NCBI GenBank assembly: GCA_950295325.1
Contig: OX485806.1
Coordinates: 6,326,001-6,386,000, forward strand
DNA: 60,000 nucleotides
Direction: 5' to 3'
Origin: Polytrichum commune
Taxonomy: Eukaryota > Streptophyta > Polytrichopsida > Polytrichales > Polytrichaceae
Shown in pieces: positions 1 to 10,614 of this stretch; position 1 is the stretch's first letter, and each line of letters opens with the position of its first letter. The notes below the pieces were generated by a model. That model did no database searches. It was not told the origin of the DNA and was given only the letters and a program-made list of their open reading frames with translations. A program made the position numbers and the translations under genes.

Positions 1-435
1 GGAACTTTGCTTCCAAACTATAAAATCATGCTTAGATGAACAAGAGTTATTGAAGCATGACCCCCCTTTGGATTACCAACCCCACCATGTCCTTGATGTC
101 CGCACTTGAACACAAGGAACAACATGTTAGGTGCTTGCTAAATGAATTGTCAATAATATGTGCAATTCGGTTGGGGCCAAAGCATGGAAAAATGAACACA
201 AAGTGTTTCTTTAGTGCAAATAGGAGTGGAACAATTAAGCACCTCGTAATGACGATTAAATCGCCACTAATCAAGAATTAATTGTGGCTTTAGTGTTGCA
301 TGATGCGTGGGAATGCATACCCTTTGCGAGCCCATGAAGAATGAGTTCCTTGTGCCAACAACCCTTTGACCATGCTAACAATCCTCTATTTTTTGCTCCC
401 TCCCCAACAACTCGCATCTCCAACCCAAACTCGGG
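1..435. other. Intergenic, nothing recognised
   Basis: Short open frames of about 75 codons on both strands have no protein character that I can support. Confidence 0.5.
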
Positions 436-1390
436 GAAGGCTAAATCCCCTGTAGTAATGCACAGATGGCTAGCGCGTGGCCACCGTGGCACGTGGGCCC
501 TGCGGCGGTGACTAGCCCATTTTACCCCCTAGGATAACAAATACGGCAGTACCTCGCTAACGCCCGGGACACTGCGTAGTGTCCCAAACCCCAGTTGTCG
601 GAACACTGCAACGTCGGAACACTAATGTGTGTGGGCATGGCTAGGCATGGCCGCTTGACTACAAATCCCATATTGAGTGCACTTCACCTTCAAGGTCTAA
701 AATCCAATATATATCTGCACTTTCAATTCGTAAATAAGCAATTGATTGGGATTTCACCGGAAGTGAAACCATCAATGGAGCACATAATTAACTTGGAGGT
801 CAAAAACATTACAAAATCCTCGTTAGCATTGAGGTTATAATTATTGGGAGAAGGCTAAATTCCATGTAGTAACACGCAACTGGCTCGCGTGTGGCCTAGC
901 CCATTTTACCCCCCAAGGGTAACAAATAAGGTGGTAACTCGCTGACGCCCGGAACAATGTGCAGTGCCTCGAAACCCAAACGCCGGAACACTGCAACGCT
1001 GGAACACTACAACGCCGGAACACTACAACACCAAAACACTGCAACATCGAAACACTGCAACGCCGGAACACTAATGTGTGTGGGCATGGTTGGACATGGT
1101 TGCTTGACTACAAATCCCATATTGAGTGCACTTCACCTTTAAGGTCTAAATCCAATATATATGTGCACTTCCAATTAGTAAATAAGCAATTGATTGGGAT
1201 TTCATTCCGGAAGTGAAACCATCAATGAAGCACGTAATTAACTTGGAGGTAAAAAATGTTACAAAATCCTCGTTAACATTGAGGTTATAATTTTTGTGAC
1301 TAATCATTTGAAATTGTCTTTGTCATTCTAAAATGACACTTAAATTAGTATGTTTATTTTATATGTTTATTTTATGATATTTTAGGTAAA
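436..1390 (+). repeat. Two tandem copies of a dispersed repeat
   Basis: Unit A (about 436-842) and unit B (about 848-1390) share the order: GGCTAAAT...TGTAGTAA, TAGCCCATTTTACCCCC, a CGCCCGG(G)A block, TTGACTACAAATCCCATATT, AATAAGCAATTGATTGGGAT, and an end at CATTGAGGTTATAA. The same approximately 200-base 3' portion recurs at 20355-20650 (+) and, inverted, at 8640-8945. Unit B extends further and matches 8640-8710. Overlapping short reading frames (595-840, 957-1216) only follow the repeat. Confidence 0.88.
985..1075. repeat. 16-bp minisatellite in repeat unit B
   Basis: GGAACACTGCAACGCC and close variants recur every 16 bases, about 5.5 times. Unit A has only about 1.5 copies at the matching place (near 600-625), so the array expanded after, or contracted since, the duplication. 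Confidence 0.85.
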
Positions 1391-2119
1391 GTTGTGTCAA
1401 AATCTAACGTTCAACATCTACGACCGACTCCACACTACCTATATGTAGAGGGTAGAGCATTAGATTGCTTGTAGTCAATAAAAATATAATGGAAGAGGCA
1501 TGAGAAAGAATAAGATTAGAATAAGGCTACCATGCTAGTCCGAAGAGCGATAAGATTTATCCCATATTCTTTGTGCGAACCAAAGAAGAGAATAAAAACA
1601 ATCAAAGGGAAAGCAAGGAGAGCATGAGACCATCTCGCTCCAAATATTGTTCATATGCCTTTGTATAGGTGTCTATGCTTGTGCAATCTTATCTCCTATT
1701 GATTCCAATACTATCAATCTTCAACATCCTAAGGTCTTCATTCAGTGCCATTTTGATCTAACAGCCTTGGCCTTTATCCACACAACGTTTTCATACGTAC
1801 AATGTCTTCATCTTTACAATGTCTTCATCTGCACAACGCATTTTTCCGCATTGTTTGCATTGGACAAGGCTTTCATCATCACAACATCTTTATCTACACC
1901 GTTTCCATTGACAATATTCTTCAATGTACTTCCCTTTCGTTCTTTGACACGTTGTGTTGGGTCTTCATCAATCACTTAATCATCTAATAATGCTAACTAA
2001 TTGATATTAATCTAACTTCTAACATTTAACACCAATACATTTAACATTCAATACATTTAACATTGGTGAAGTAGCACCAATGGCATTTCATTTTGACCTT
2101 GCAATCGTACCTACAATTT
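1391..2119. other. Intergenic; loose short repeats near 1740-1880
   Basis: CTTCAT...ACAATGTCTTCATC-like phrases recur several times, giving an open frame (1647-1979) that reflects the repeat rather than a gene. Confidence 0.5.
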
Positions 2120-2540
2120 TGTCATTGTAATTTTGACCTTGGTGCATGTTTGTCACATCTCTAGGTCATTGTTCAATTGCTACTATGTTGGACACACTAT
2201 TAGGGTCATTGTTACAATGGTGATGCACTTCCAACATCTATTCGTCATTGGTCTAGTGTCATTGTCTTTGATACACTAGTGTGATCACTACTAGCATTAA
2301 TGCACACTTGCAACATCTTTTGGTCACTGATTTAGTGTGATTGTGATTGACACACTAACGATACTGTTGTTATAGTGGCGGTGCATTTGCAATATCCCTT
2401 GGTCATTAGTCCATTGTGATTGTGTTTGACACACTAGTGTTATCACTATTATAGTGGTGGTCCACTTGCAAAATCTTTTGGTCAGTGTTCCACTATGATA
2501 GTGTTTGACACATTATGTAGTCCACTATGGAAATGATGGT
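2120..2540. repeat. 79-bp tandem array, about five diverged copies
   Basis: The marker GACACACTA (or GATACACTA) recurs at 2191, 2270, 2349, 2428 and 2507, exactly 79 bases apart. Units share a GTGATTGTG-type segment and CACTTGCAACATC. Copies are diverged, so the array is old. It ends about 200 bases before the solo LTR. Confidence 0.88.
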
Positions 2541-2750
2541 GTTTGCCACAATTCCGAGTCGTTGCTCACCTACTGATTGATATTCATACTTGTTGAGTGT
2601 CTTGAAAAACTTGCACTTGGAGGTTTTGTATAATAACTTTTACTTTTGACTTCTTATTCTAGATATGTACTCCCATTGTGTTTGTGAGAGGCAATTTTGA
2701 GTTGCTTGAATGCCATTTATCTTCATTCATAATCTTCTTCGTTTCCATGT

Positions 2751-4507
2751 TGTGAGTCCAATTCCACCACCCTTAAGCGTCCTAGTCCGGGTGATGGTCT
2801 TGGGAATCACATGTAGTGTATGTAGCGTGAAAATTGATCTCTTCACATCCTTAAGCATTCATGTCATTTTGAATTACTTTGTTTATTTAGAGGTAGCCTC
2901 TTGGCTCGTGGTCGCGTTGGCCTTTTCTAGGGTCCAACCGGCGGCCTTGGCAACACAAGCTCTCAAGGATATTCTCCTTTGGCCTTTGATTATCCTTTCC
3001 TTCACATTGCCTTTGCTAGTGTCCTCCATTTTATCCATTTTTTTTATAAGCGATTGATTTTTACCAAAAAGGTGTAAGTGTTGAAAAACACTTCCTCAAT
3101 GGTTAACCTCAAACACAATTGCTTGTGAAAACCACACACCCTCCTAGCTATCCAATCACACACTCACACATTGATTGATCTAAGTAAGCCATCTCCCTAA
3201 GTCCTAATTCTAAAGTCACCCACATCACTCATTAGGTGATGGTTTAGCTAGCCTAGTCTCCAACTAATTATCAGGCCTACCCATCTCAGCTCGGCTTGGT
3301 TTACCCTTGCTCCTTAATCTACTGGTCCGAGGACAGTAGCTCCTTAGTATGCTGGTAGCCCTTAGTATGCTGGACCGAGGCCAGTAGCTCCTCGGCTGGC
3401 TGGTCCGAGGACAGTAGCTCCTTAGTATGCTGGTAGCCCGTAGTATGTTGGACTGAGGCCAGTAGCTCCTCGGCCGCTGGTCCGAGGACAGTAGCTCCTT
3501 AGTATGCTGGTAGCCCTTAGTATGCTGGACTGAGGCCAGTAGCTCCTCGGCCGCTGGTCCGAGGACAGTAGCTCCTTAGTATGCTGGTAGCCCTTAGTAT
3601 CCTGGACCGAGGCCAGTAGCTCCTCGGCCGCTGGTCCGAGGACAGTAGCTCCTCAGTATGCTGGTAGCCCGTAGTATGCTGGACCGAGGCCAGTAGCTCC
3701 TCGGCCGCTGGTCCGAGGACAGTAGCTCCTTAGTATGCTGGTAGCCCTTAGTATGCTGGACTGAGGCCAGTAGCTCCTCGGTCGCTGGTCCGAGGACAAT
3801 AGCTCCTTAGTATGCTGGACCTCCTAAACTACAAGCTAATTTGGTGACCCTAAGCCTCTAATTAGATACTTACTACTTGATTTCGTGATTTGAACTAATT
3901 AACTAAACTAACTCTCTAACATCACTAAGGGCTAACTAATCCACACACGTGGCTTTCAAGCTATAAGAGCTCACTCCCGTGGGAGAACTTGAGAGAGAGA
4001 GAGCTTAACTAATTAACTTTACTAAAAACTACTAACCCACACACGTGGCTCAAGCTCTTAAGAGCTTGCTCCCTTGAGAGCGCTTGATGGAGAGAGAGGA
4101 AAATGAGAGAGAAACCACCTTAAGTAGTAAAGAGGGAGAGAGGGAGAGAGAGGTGAGGATAGGGTGAGAGGATTAGCACCTCCAATCACAATCCCTTAAC
4201 CTTCACCTCTAAAGTAGGGACTAATCCCCTTCCACCAAGCTTCCTTCTTCCTAAACTAACAAGGTGGATCCAAAAGTGGGCATTTAACCCACGGAGCTCA
4301 CCTTACCCCCTACTTACATAATCAAGGCATTCTCCTATCGAAATCAAACCTTGAAATAATCACACAACACCACTTAATGCCTAAACTTAAATTCACACCA
4401 CACTTCACTCTTTTTATGTTTTGTGAATAATCATAACACCTCAAAGTCAAACTAAAATTGGTTTCGAAGAGTCAATCACCACATGTGGGCACCATTTTGG
4501 GCTCACA
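2751..4507 (-). mobile_element. Solo LTR, complete, with 5-bp target duplication CATGT
   Basis: The 1,757-base block begins TGTGAG and ends CTCACA, perfect 6-bp inverted ends of the TG...CA type. It is flanked by the identical 5-mer CATGT at 2746-2750 and 4508-4512. Its ends and outer thirds match, in reverse orientation, the LTR at 22185-23629; examples are the CACCCTTAAGCGTCC.AGTCCGGGTGA block near one end and the CATGTGGTGATTGACTCTTCG block near the other. No internal retrotransposon domain and no partner LTR lie nearby, so it is read as a solo LTR left by recombination. A 77-bp minisatellite occupies the middle. Short open frames inside it (for example 2710-3057) are not genes. Confidence 0.85.
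3320..3830. repeat. 77-bp minisatellite, about 6.5 copies, inside the solo LTR
   Basis: The marker TCCGAGGACA recurs at 3326, 3404, 3481, 3558, 3635, 3712 and 3789, a spacing of 77 (78 once). Each unit contains two related halves, GGTCCGAGGACAGTAGCTCC and GGAC(C/T)GAGGCCAGTAGCTCC, joined by TTAGTATGCTGGTAGCCC, so the array grew from a smaller repeat. There are no unique spacers, so it is not a CRISPR-like array. Confidence 0.92.
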
Positions 4508-4512
4508 CATGT

Positions 4513-7043
4513 AGTGGATGATGATGACCACCACAATGCCAACGACGACAACCAATATAGATCATTTGCAATGGGTGGTTAAACGATTTTCATTCTAAAA
4601 GTTGTGAGGGGTTTGAGCCCACATCCAAAGTTGGTATGGTTGTGGATTCAATCACCATTGTTGCAGAAGACTCGGAATACAAGGATGACAATCAAGGTGG
4701 CCACGTGCGCAAATGGAAAAGTTTCGCAAAGTTTCTTGAGCCATGAACAATATGCAATTGCAAATCCCATGCTTCTTGTGCAAGGAAGCCAACATCAATG
4801 TCCTTTGGGTATCACACAAATTTTAGAGGCAACACATGCAACACTATGTCTGAGTTGTGCTTGAGTATGAAAGACCTGCTGTCACCAATGTTTTGCATTT
4901 TCTTTTTCCTCCAATGTCTCTTTATTACCTCCTCAAGCAACACCAAAGCATGCATCTGCTGCATAAGGAACAAATATGGTTCCTCTTACTATGAATGTAG
5001 ACCATTTGGTGTCACCAAAACAATATGGGTAGTCAATAGTAGTATTGTTATGCCAATTACATGAGCTCAAACAAGAATATGTGATCCATCTATTGCCCCT
5101 ATAATATGAGATATGTCATACAACTGCTCAAACCTTGAAGCTAAAACCCTAAACTGCGATTCACTTGGAGTTTGTACAAAAACTGATCAAAGATGCTTCC
5201 TAATGACTTTACAAAATTCTTATACCTCTTTTTGACAATGTACTATTATGGACTCCATACAAATCTCCTATGCTTTGCAATTCATCATCACTACCCAACC
5301 TATATAAGGACATTGCTACCCTCTCTTGTACTGGCACAATAATCCTTAAATAAACATTCCATTTCTTCGTAAATAAGGACCCAACCTCTCACACAAAGAT
5401 TTGAATGTAATGTATTTCATTCAAGTTCACTTCCTAATCTCTTTCTCCATCCATGAACCCAACAATAAGTTTACAAATTCATACATCCATTCTTCACTCC
5501 ATATGCTCCTCTCTCTATGTCCCATACTCTCATAAACCAAGCTCAAATTTGCAAATTTCTCTCATTCTCCTTGCAAAATCAATGTTTGAATGTCCACAAC
5601 ATGCTTCACAAGCATGTACAAAAACATGTATAATTTTAAGAGCAAAATAAGTTTCTTCCTCCTCTCCTCCATTGCAACCACGCTTGCTTAAATTCAAGGT
5701 GGAAACAAGTGAAAACAAGATAAGAGAAGTGAAGAGAAGTGAAGCCAAGAGAAAGACAAGAGAATGGTCAAACTTGAGATTTTTCTTTTTTTCAAAAATG
5801 CCATTTTTGAACATCTTTTGAAAAAACTCAGCACATTCATTTTTGGTGCATGGTCATTCCACTTTGTCCACATTCGGTTTACACCTAGTGAGGGGCCCAA
5901 AGGCTTTGTAAATTGATTTTCTAAGAAATGGGACCATGGAATTTGGACCATCAAGTCGGACCATAGAAAATAACCATCTTCCTATGGTCTAACCTCATGG
6001 TCCATGGTGTAAACCAACCCTAATACTTTTGATATGAACCCTTACACATGACACTTGCATTATGAAGTATCACAAGGCTGAAATTGTCGTGCAATGTCAA
6101 TCTATTCATTTAGTCATTTGTTTACCGAACTTGAAATTCTCATGCTCGTTCAAGTAACATTCATATGGAGATCATAGAATAGACATATTTTATGTGCTAT
6201 TTCATATCCGTATATTTTTTTTGTTAATGGTTGTACGTAACAATGTGAACTTGGCCAAGCTTTGATAAAAAAACTCAAGACTCCACATGTCAATTGACAT
6301 GCAAAACTTTATCGGTTGCAAACACTTTGACACTCACCACCCAAATCCCTTGCCACCGAAGTGTACAACCCATGCACCCCAAAGTGTTAAAGTGCCCAAA
6401 GCTTCAAACATCAAAGTGTCCAAAGTTGCACGCCACATAACAATCATCACAAATAACCCCCCTTGTCATCATGCTACAAAACAAGACTCAACCTCGGTGG
6501 ATACTTAGAGTATTAAAGTTATGAGTCACAACACATCTTTTAACAAACACATTATAACATTATTCTCTTTCTTCAAGCATGACATACAGTCGATAAACTC
6601 TAAGTTAGATACATAACCTAGCCTCCTCCTTACGTTATGTATCCATCCTCACTTCACAATTTTCATTCAAGCTGAAATCATACACTATTCTTTAGAGTAA
6701 AATTGCATCTGATTTCAAGCTCCATAGCTTAATTAGGAAGAAGATGAAGAAGAAAAATTAATTTAAAAAAATCAATGTTGTTTATCCTCTTGCTTGCGAT
6801 GAAGTGAAGAGGTGAATGTTCACAAGGCCTCTTGAAGGGCAAGGTGCAAACACTCCATTAAAATATTGTGGAGCCATTATTCCCTAAGTTGGAGTCATAA
6901 ACCTTGAATTATGGAGTCACTACATTGTTTATGGTATTTAGTGTCACAATAAGTAGTAGTGTATTTGCGTAGAGTTACACTAAATTACATAGAGGTCTTG
7001 AATTGTCAGTGTTTGTTAATTTTAATATTAGTTTGTAGCAGGA

Positions 7044-7081
<38 letters not shown>

Positions 7082-8540
7082 CGAATCCACCTAGTAACGA
7101 AAAGTAATCCTAATTGAAATTATTACTTTAGGATTAGGTAAAATCTACCTAGCAAACGTCCACTGTAGATCCGGTTCTATGATTCTATGGTCAAGGGTAC
7201 TTACCTAGTCATATAATAAGTAAAAGGGACCTCTCTCAAAGGTTAAGCAGTAGCAGTTGTTTACCCTAAGTAACACTTGAGATTAGGATAAGTAGTGAGG
7301 ACTAAGTAAATGTGGAAGGATTATGTAACCTACCACAAAGCTCAGTCTCACGAGGTTCAAATGGCTAAAGAACACGTAGAATACTTGATGGTAGTATGTG
7401 TATTCGGTGATACAAAATGTATGATTATGTTGTACATGACTATGTGATCATATAGATAACAATTGGGTGCTGCTAATATTTACCTTGTGTACATTACTAA
7501 TCCTCTCCGTGGATTTGGTTGGTGGCATGAGCACATGTGAGGCAGACCCTTCACAAATTTGGCAGCACTCTTAAGTTTTGTATTTCATCATTCTTCAAAA
7601 TAGTGTGTGTTTGTGTCTTAGATATTTTGCAATGATAACTTGGAATACAAAGCATTTTGATTTGAGATAGTCTTTTGAGGCTATTTTTGAGTATGTCTTG
7701 TGCACAATTTTGAACTTGACAACGTAAACTTTGGATATGTAGCAATGATTTTACCTAAGGGTAAAGAGGATTGAGCTATACTAGTTCATTGATCGAGGTT
7801 ATTAAAAAAAGTTTTACTTTGGGGAAACAAACCTACATGGGAAATTACCAAATGGGTGGAGATAGATAGTTAGGCAAAGATTTCCCTTGAGGGATGGTCC
7901 CACCCACCCTCTTGGGAATTGAAGGCTACACAAATATGTAGGGGAATGGAATGGCCTCTGAAAATGAGGATGTACTAAAAAGTGACTAAGCTTGAAAGTA
8001 AGCATAGATCTGCTCAAGAAATGCCCAACTCTCTCAAGTGAAATGAAATTGATTTGGAGTCGTGGGAAGCCGAATATCAAGTTGGTGTCAAACAAACTAA
8101 TTCCCTAGAGTAACAACAAGAGTGGCAGTGATCTTTGTGACATAGAAGCTAAATATCAACTTATTGGTCCAATTGAATAGAGATTCAAGACTGCCTACTA
8201 CTACACAATTACAATTTGATGATCCAATTGAAAAAAAATAAAAAAATTGTCACTATTTTGTTATTATGATAAGAAGTAATAAAAAATAGTGTAGATTATT
8301 AATATATTAATGTGGGGCAAACTAATTGCACATGTTGTCAGTGAAGTTGGCATCAAAGCGGCACCATGTCTCGACAAATGTAAGGACTGTTTTTGGGAGC
8401 CCACATTTGTAGCAAATGGAGACAAGTGGAATGCATAGAAACTTACATTCAAATTTAGGTTTAGGCCATGCAAAACCTTTATGGAGTAAATCCAAAAGCA
8501 CATGGTTTCGACTTTGTGATCATGGTAGAGGCCGAGACGC
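4513..8540. other. Intergenic, AT-rich
   Basis: Apart from the TC15 microsatellite, I see only short chance open frames, and no RNA gene or element ends. Confidence 0.5.
7049..7078. repeat. (TC)15 microsatellite
   Basis: Fifteen uninterrupted TC units in otherwise AT-rich intergenic DNA. Confidence 0.95.
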
Positions 8541-8542
8541 TA

Positions 8543-9108
8543 AGGGGGACGTTAAGTACCCCCCCACGAACTAATAGGGATTCCATATTCGGGCGGGGGC
8601 AGCCCTCCCACGAAATGTGCGTATGTTTATTTTTGAAAGTAGCCAGAATTATCTAAAATATTATAAAATATACATACCACATCAGCACACTAAATTTAAG
8701 TGTCATTTTAGAATGACGAAGACAATTTCAAATGGGAAGTCATAAAAATTATAACCTCAATGTTGATGAGGATTTTCTAATTTTTTGACTTCCAAGTTAA
8801 TTACATTCTTGGTTGATGGTTTCACTTCCGGAATGAAATCCCATTTAATACCTTATTTACTAGGTGGAAGTGCACATATATATTGGATTTGAGACCTTGA
8901 AGGTGAAGTGCAACTCAATATGGGATTTGTAGTCAAGCGGCCTTCAAGAATGGAAGAGCAATGTTTTTTCGTTTTCGGGCGGGGCGGGCAGCTATTTTCG
9001 GGCGGGTTTGGAAAAAATCCGGGCGGGGGCAGAAATTTCGTGGGAGGGCTGCCCCCGCCCGAATATGGAATCCCTATTAGTTCGTGGGGGGGTACTTAAC
9101 GTCCCCCC
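8543..9108. mobile_element. Non-autonomous element with 74-bp near-perfect terminal inverted repeats
   Basis: Bases 8543-8616 and 9035-9108 are reverse complements over 74 bases, differing only at the outermost base. They start (A/G)GGGGGACGTTAAGTA and end in CCTCCCACGAAAT. TA lies directly outside both ends (8541-8542, 9109-9110), and CTA is also possible, so Tc1/mariner-like insertion fits best. The interior holds an inverted copy of the dispersed repeat (about 8640-8945) and a GGGCGGG-rich stretch (8975-9032). There is no transposase. The close match of the ends suggests recent activity or gene conversion. Confidence 0.85.
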
Positions 9109-9377
9109 TAGACAAAGGGTCCGTTTGTTTCAAAATTAAACGATAGTCAAAGGTCCATCACGGCATGCTCGCATGCAACCCATATTCATCCATTGTTCAT
9201 CCATTGTGTCCATAGTATTAAACAATCATCCGTTTTTTGTTATGATGAACATACACTAATTCATCCACTGTTCGAGTCCTAATTAGGTGTGGGCGCATGT
9301 ATAATTTGGGTTGGATAGGGCTTGCATGAAATCATGAGCCTCCTATTATTGGATAGCCCAAGTGTGATGGCCAAGGC

Positions 9378-9830
9378 TACTTTTTTTTTTGGGTCTAATT
9401 AGTGTGTGTTAACATTTGGAGTTACACATTGCTATTACATTTTACCGAGAGTATCGTTTTGTACCCAAATAACATAAGTACATTAAATATTGTATATAGT
9501 GTCACTTACTATTTGGATTTATTCGATGCAATAATTATTTATTATATATCTCGGGTTTTGTTTTTGTGAACAAAAGGTCAAATTGTTTGTTTGGACATTA
9601 TAGAACAATAACATCTTTACTTGGTAAAAAAATTACAATAACAATAAAAAGATATTACATTGTGTAACTCCAAATATTGAGTGACACTAAATACAATATT
9701 CAATGTAGCTAGTACACACGCTGAAATATATGATATAACTTAGTTGGTAGAAATGAGAATGTCAGTAAAATGTTTTAGCAACACATAACTATGAATCGTA
9801 ACCCACACTTGTTAGACAAAAAGGTGTGGA
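9378..9830. mobile_element. MITE-like element, copy 1
   Basis: The left end reads CTAC-T(n)-GGGTCTAATTAGTGTG and the right end, reversed, reads CCACACCTTTTTGTCTAACAAGTGTGGGTTA, so the ends form imperfect inverted repeats of about 45 bases. The interior is AT-rich and shares ACCCAAATAACATAAGTA and a TAACTTAGTTGGTA segment with the copy at 28504-28922. No coding capacity and no clear target duplication. Confidence 0.65.
9681..9708. repeat. 28-nt near-palindromic motif, copy inside the MITE at 9378-9830
   Basis: GTGACACTAAATACAATATT followed by CAATGTAG. A related half-diverged copy lies at 9481-9505 in the same element. Confidence 0.6.
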
Positions 9831-10205
9831 CACTCGTCTCTTTGAACTAGGTTTCCACCAATTTCACCAAAGTAAAAGGGGTTCAATATAAACTTGACTC
9901 TTATAAGTTTGTCATTTCATTTATCTCAAGTGGGTTTTTCTACATTGATTTGAAATCTTTGATGTTAGTTATGGAGTTGAACCATCCAAATCAGGAAATC
10001 TACATGTTATAGAGTTGACTATGTTATTGCCTTGGGTAACATTGGTGAGGGGTCAACTAAAAAAGGTGGGTGTCTAGCCTTAAGCCCCAACTAATCATCA
10101 CTGACCCGCAATAGGCTTCACTCAAATTAAGTGAGGTATGTGAACTGTGAACCTATGATGGACGTTAACTTCAAATAAAGTGGTAATTCAACAATCATGT
10201 TGCTT

Positions 10206-10230
10206 AACTTAACATAACATAACATAACAT
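10206..10230. repeat. (AACAT)n short repeat
   Basis: Four to five AACAT units in intergenic DNA. Confidence 0.85.
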
Positions 10231-10588
10231 ATCACATAATTTGTAGAAATTCTTTAAAATGAGAGAGTGTCTATTCAAAAAGTAAAAAAAAGGAATGAAT
10301 GAGTTTCATACATTGTTCATCATCACATTGATAATCATTACATAATTGTAATTTCGTAGATGATTGATTCATTTTATTCATGTGTCCAAAATAGGTCACA
10401 TATTTAATGTCAAGTTTGATTAATTGTTACTATTTTAAAATTGATTATGATGCACAATGTTATTGTTTGAATAATACACCATCTCATCTTATCAATGAAC
10501 TAAAAGTAAGTTGAGATAGATAGTACTTGTAAAATCATTCATAGGAAGTGTCATTAGAAAAGTTACCACAATGACATAAAATACCATA

Positions 10589-10614
10589 TGACACTAAATA
10601 CAATATTTGGTGTA
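10589..10614. repeat. 28-nt near-palindromic motif
   Basis: TGACACTAAATACAATATTT then GGTGTA, with AGTTACCACAATGACAT just before it, as in the copy at 18265. Confidence 0.6.

Noticed and set aside
595-1216. Short proteins encoded in the dispersed repeat
   Set aside because: Frames differ between the repeat copies and follow the 16-bp tandem repeat.
2710-3057. 115-codon open frame
   Set aside because: It lies mostly in the solo LTR, has no domain, and its counterpart in the inner LTR is not preserved as a protein.
3320-3830. CRISPR-like array
   Set aside because: Units are contiguous 77-bp tandem repeats without unique spacers, inside a plant LTR.
8908-9099. Gly-rich open frame
   Set aside because: It reads through the GGGCGGG-rich terminal repeat of the element at 8543-9108.
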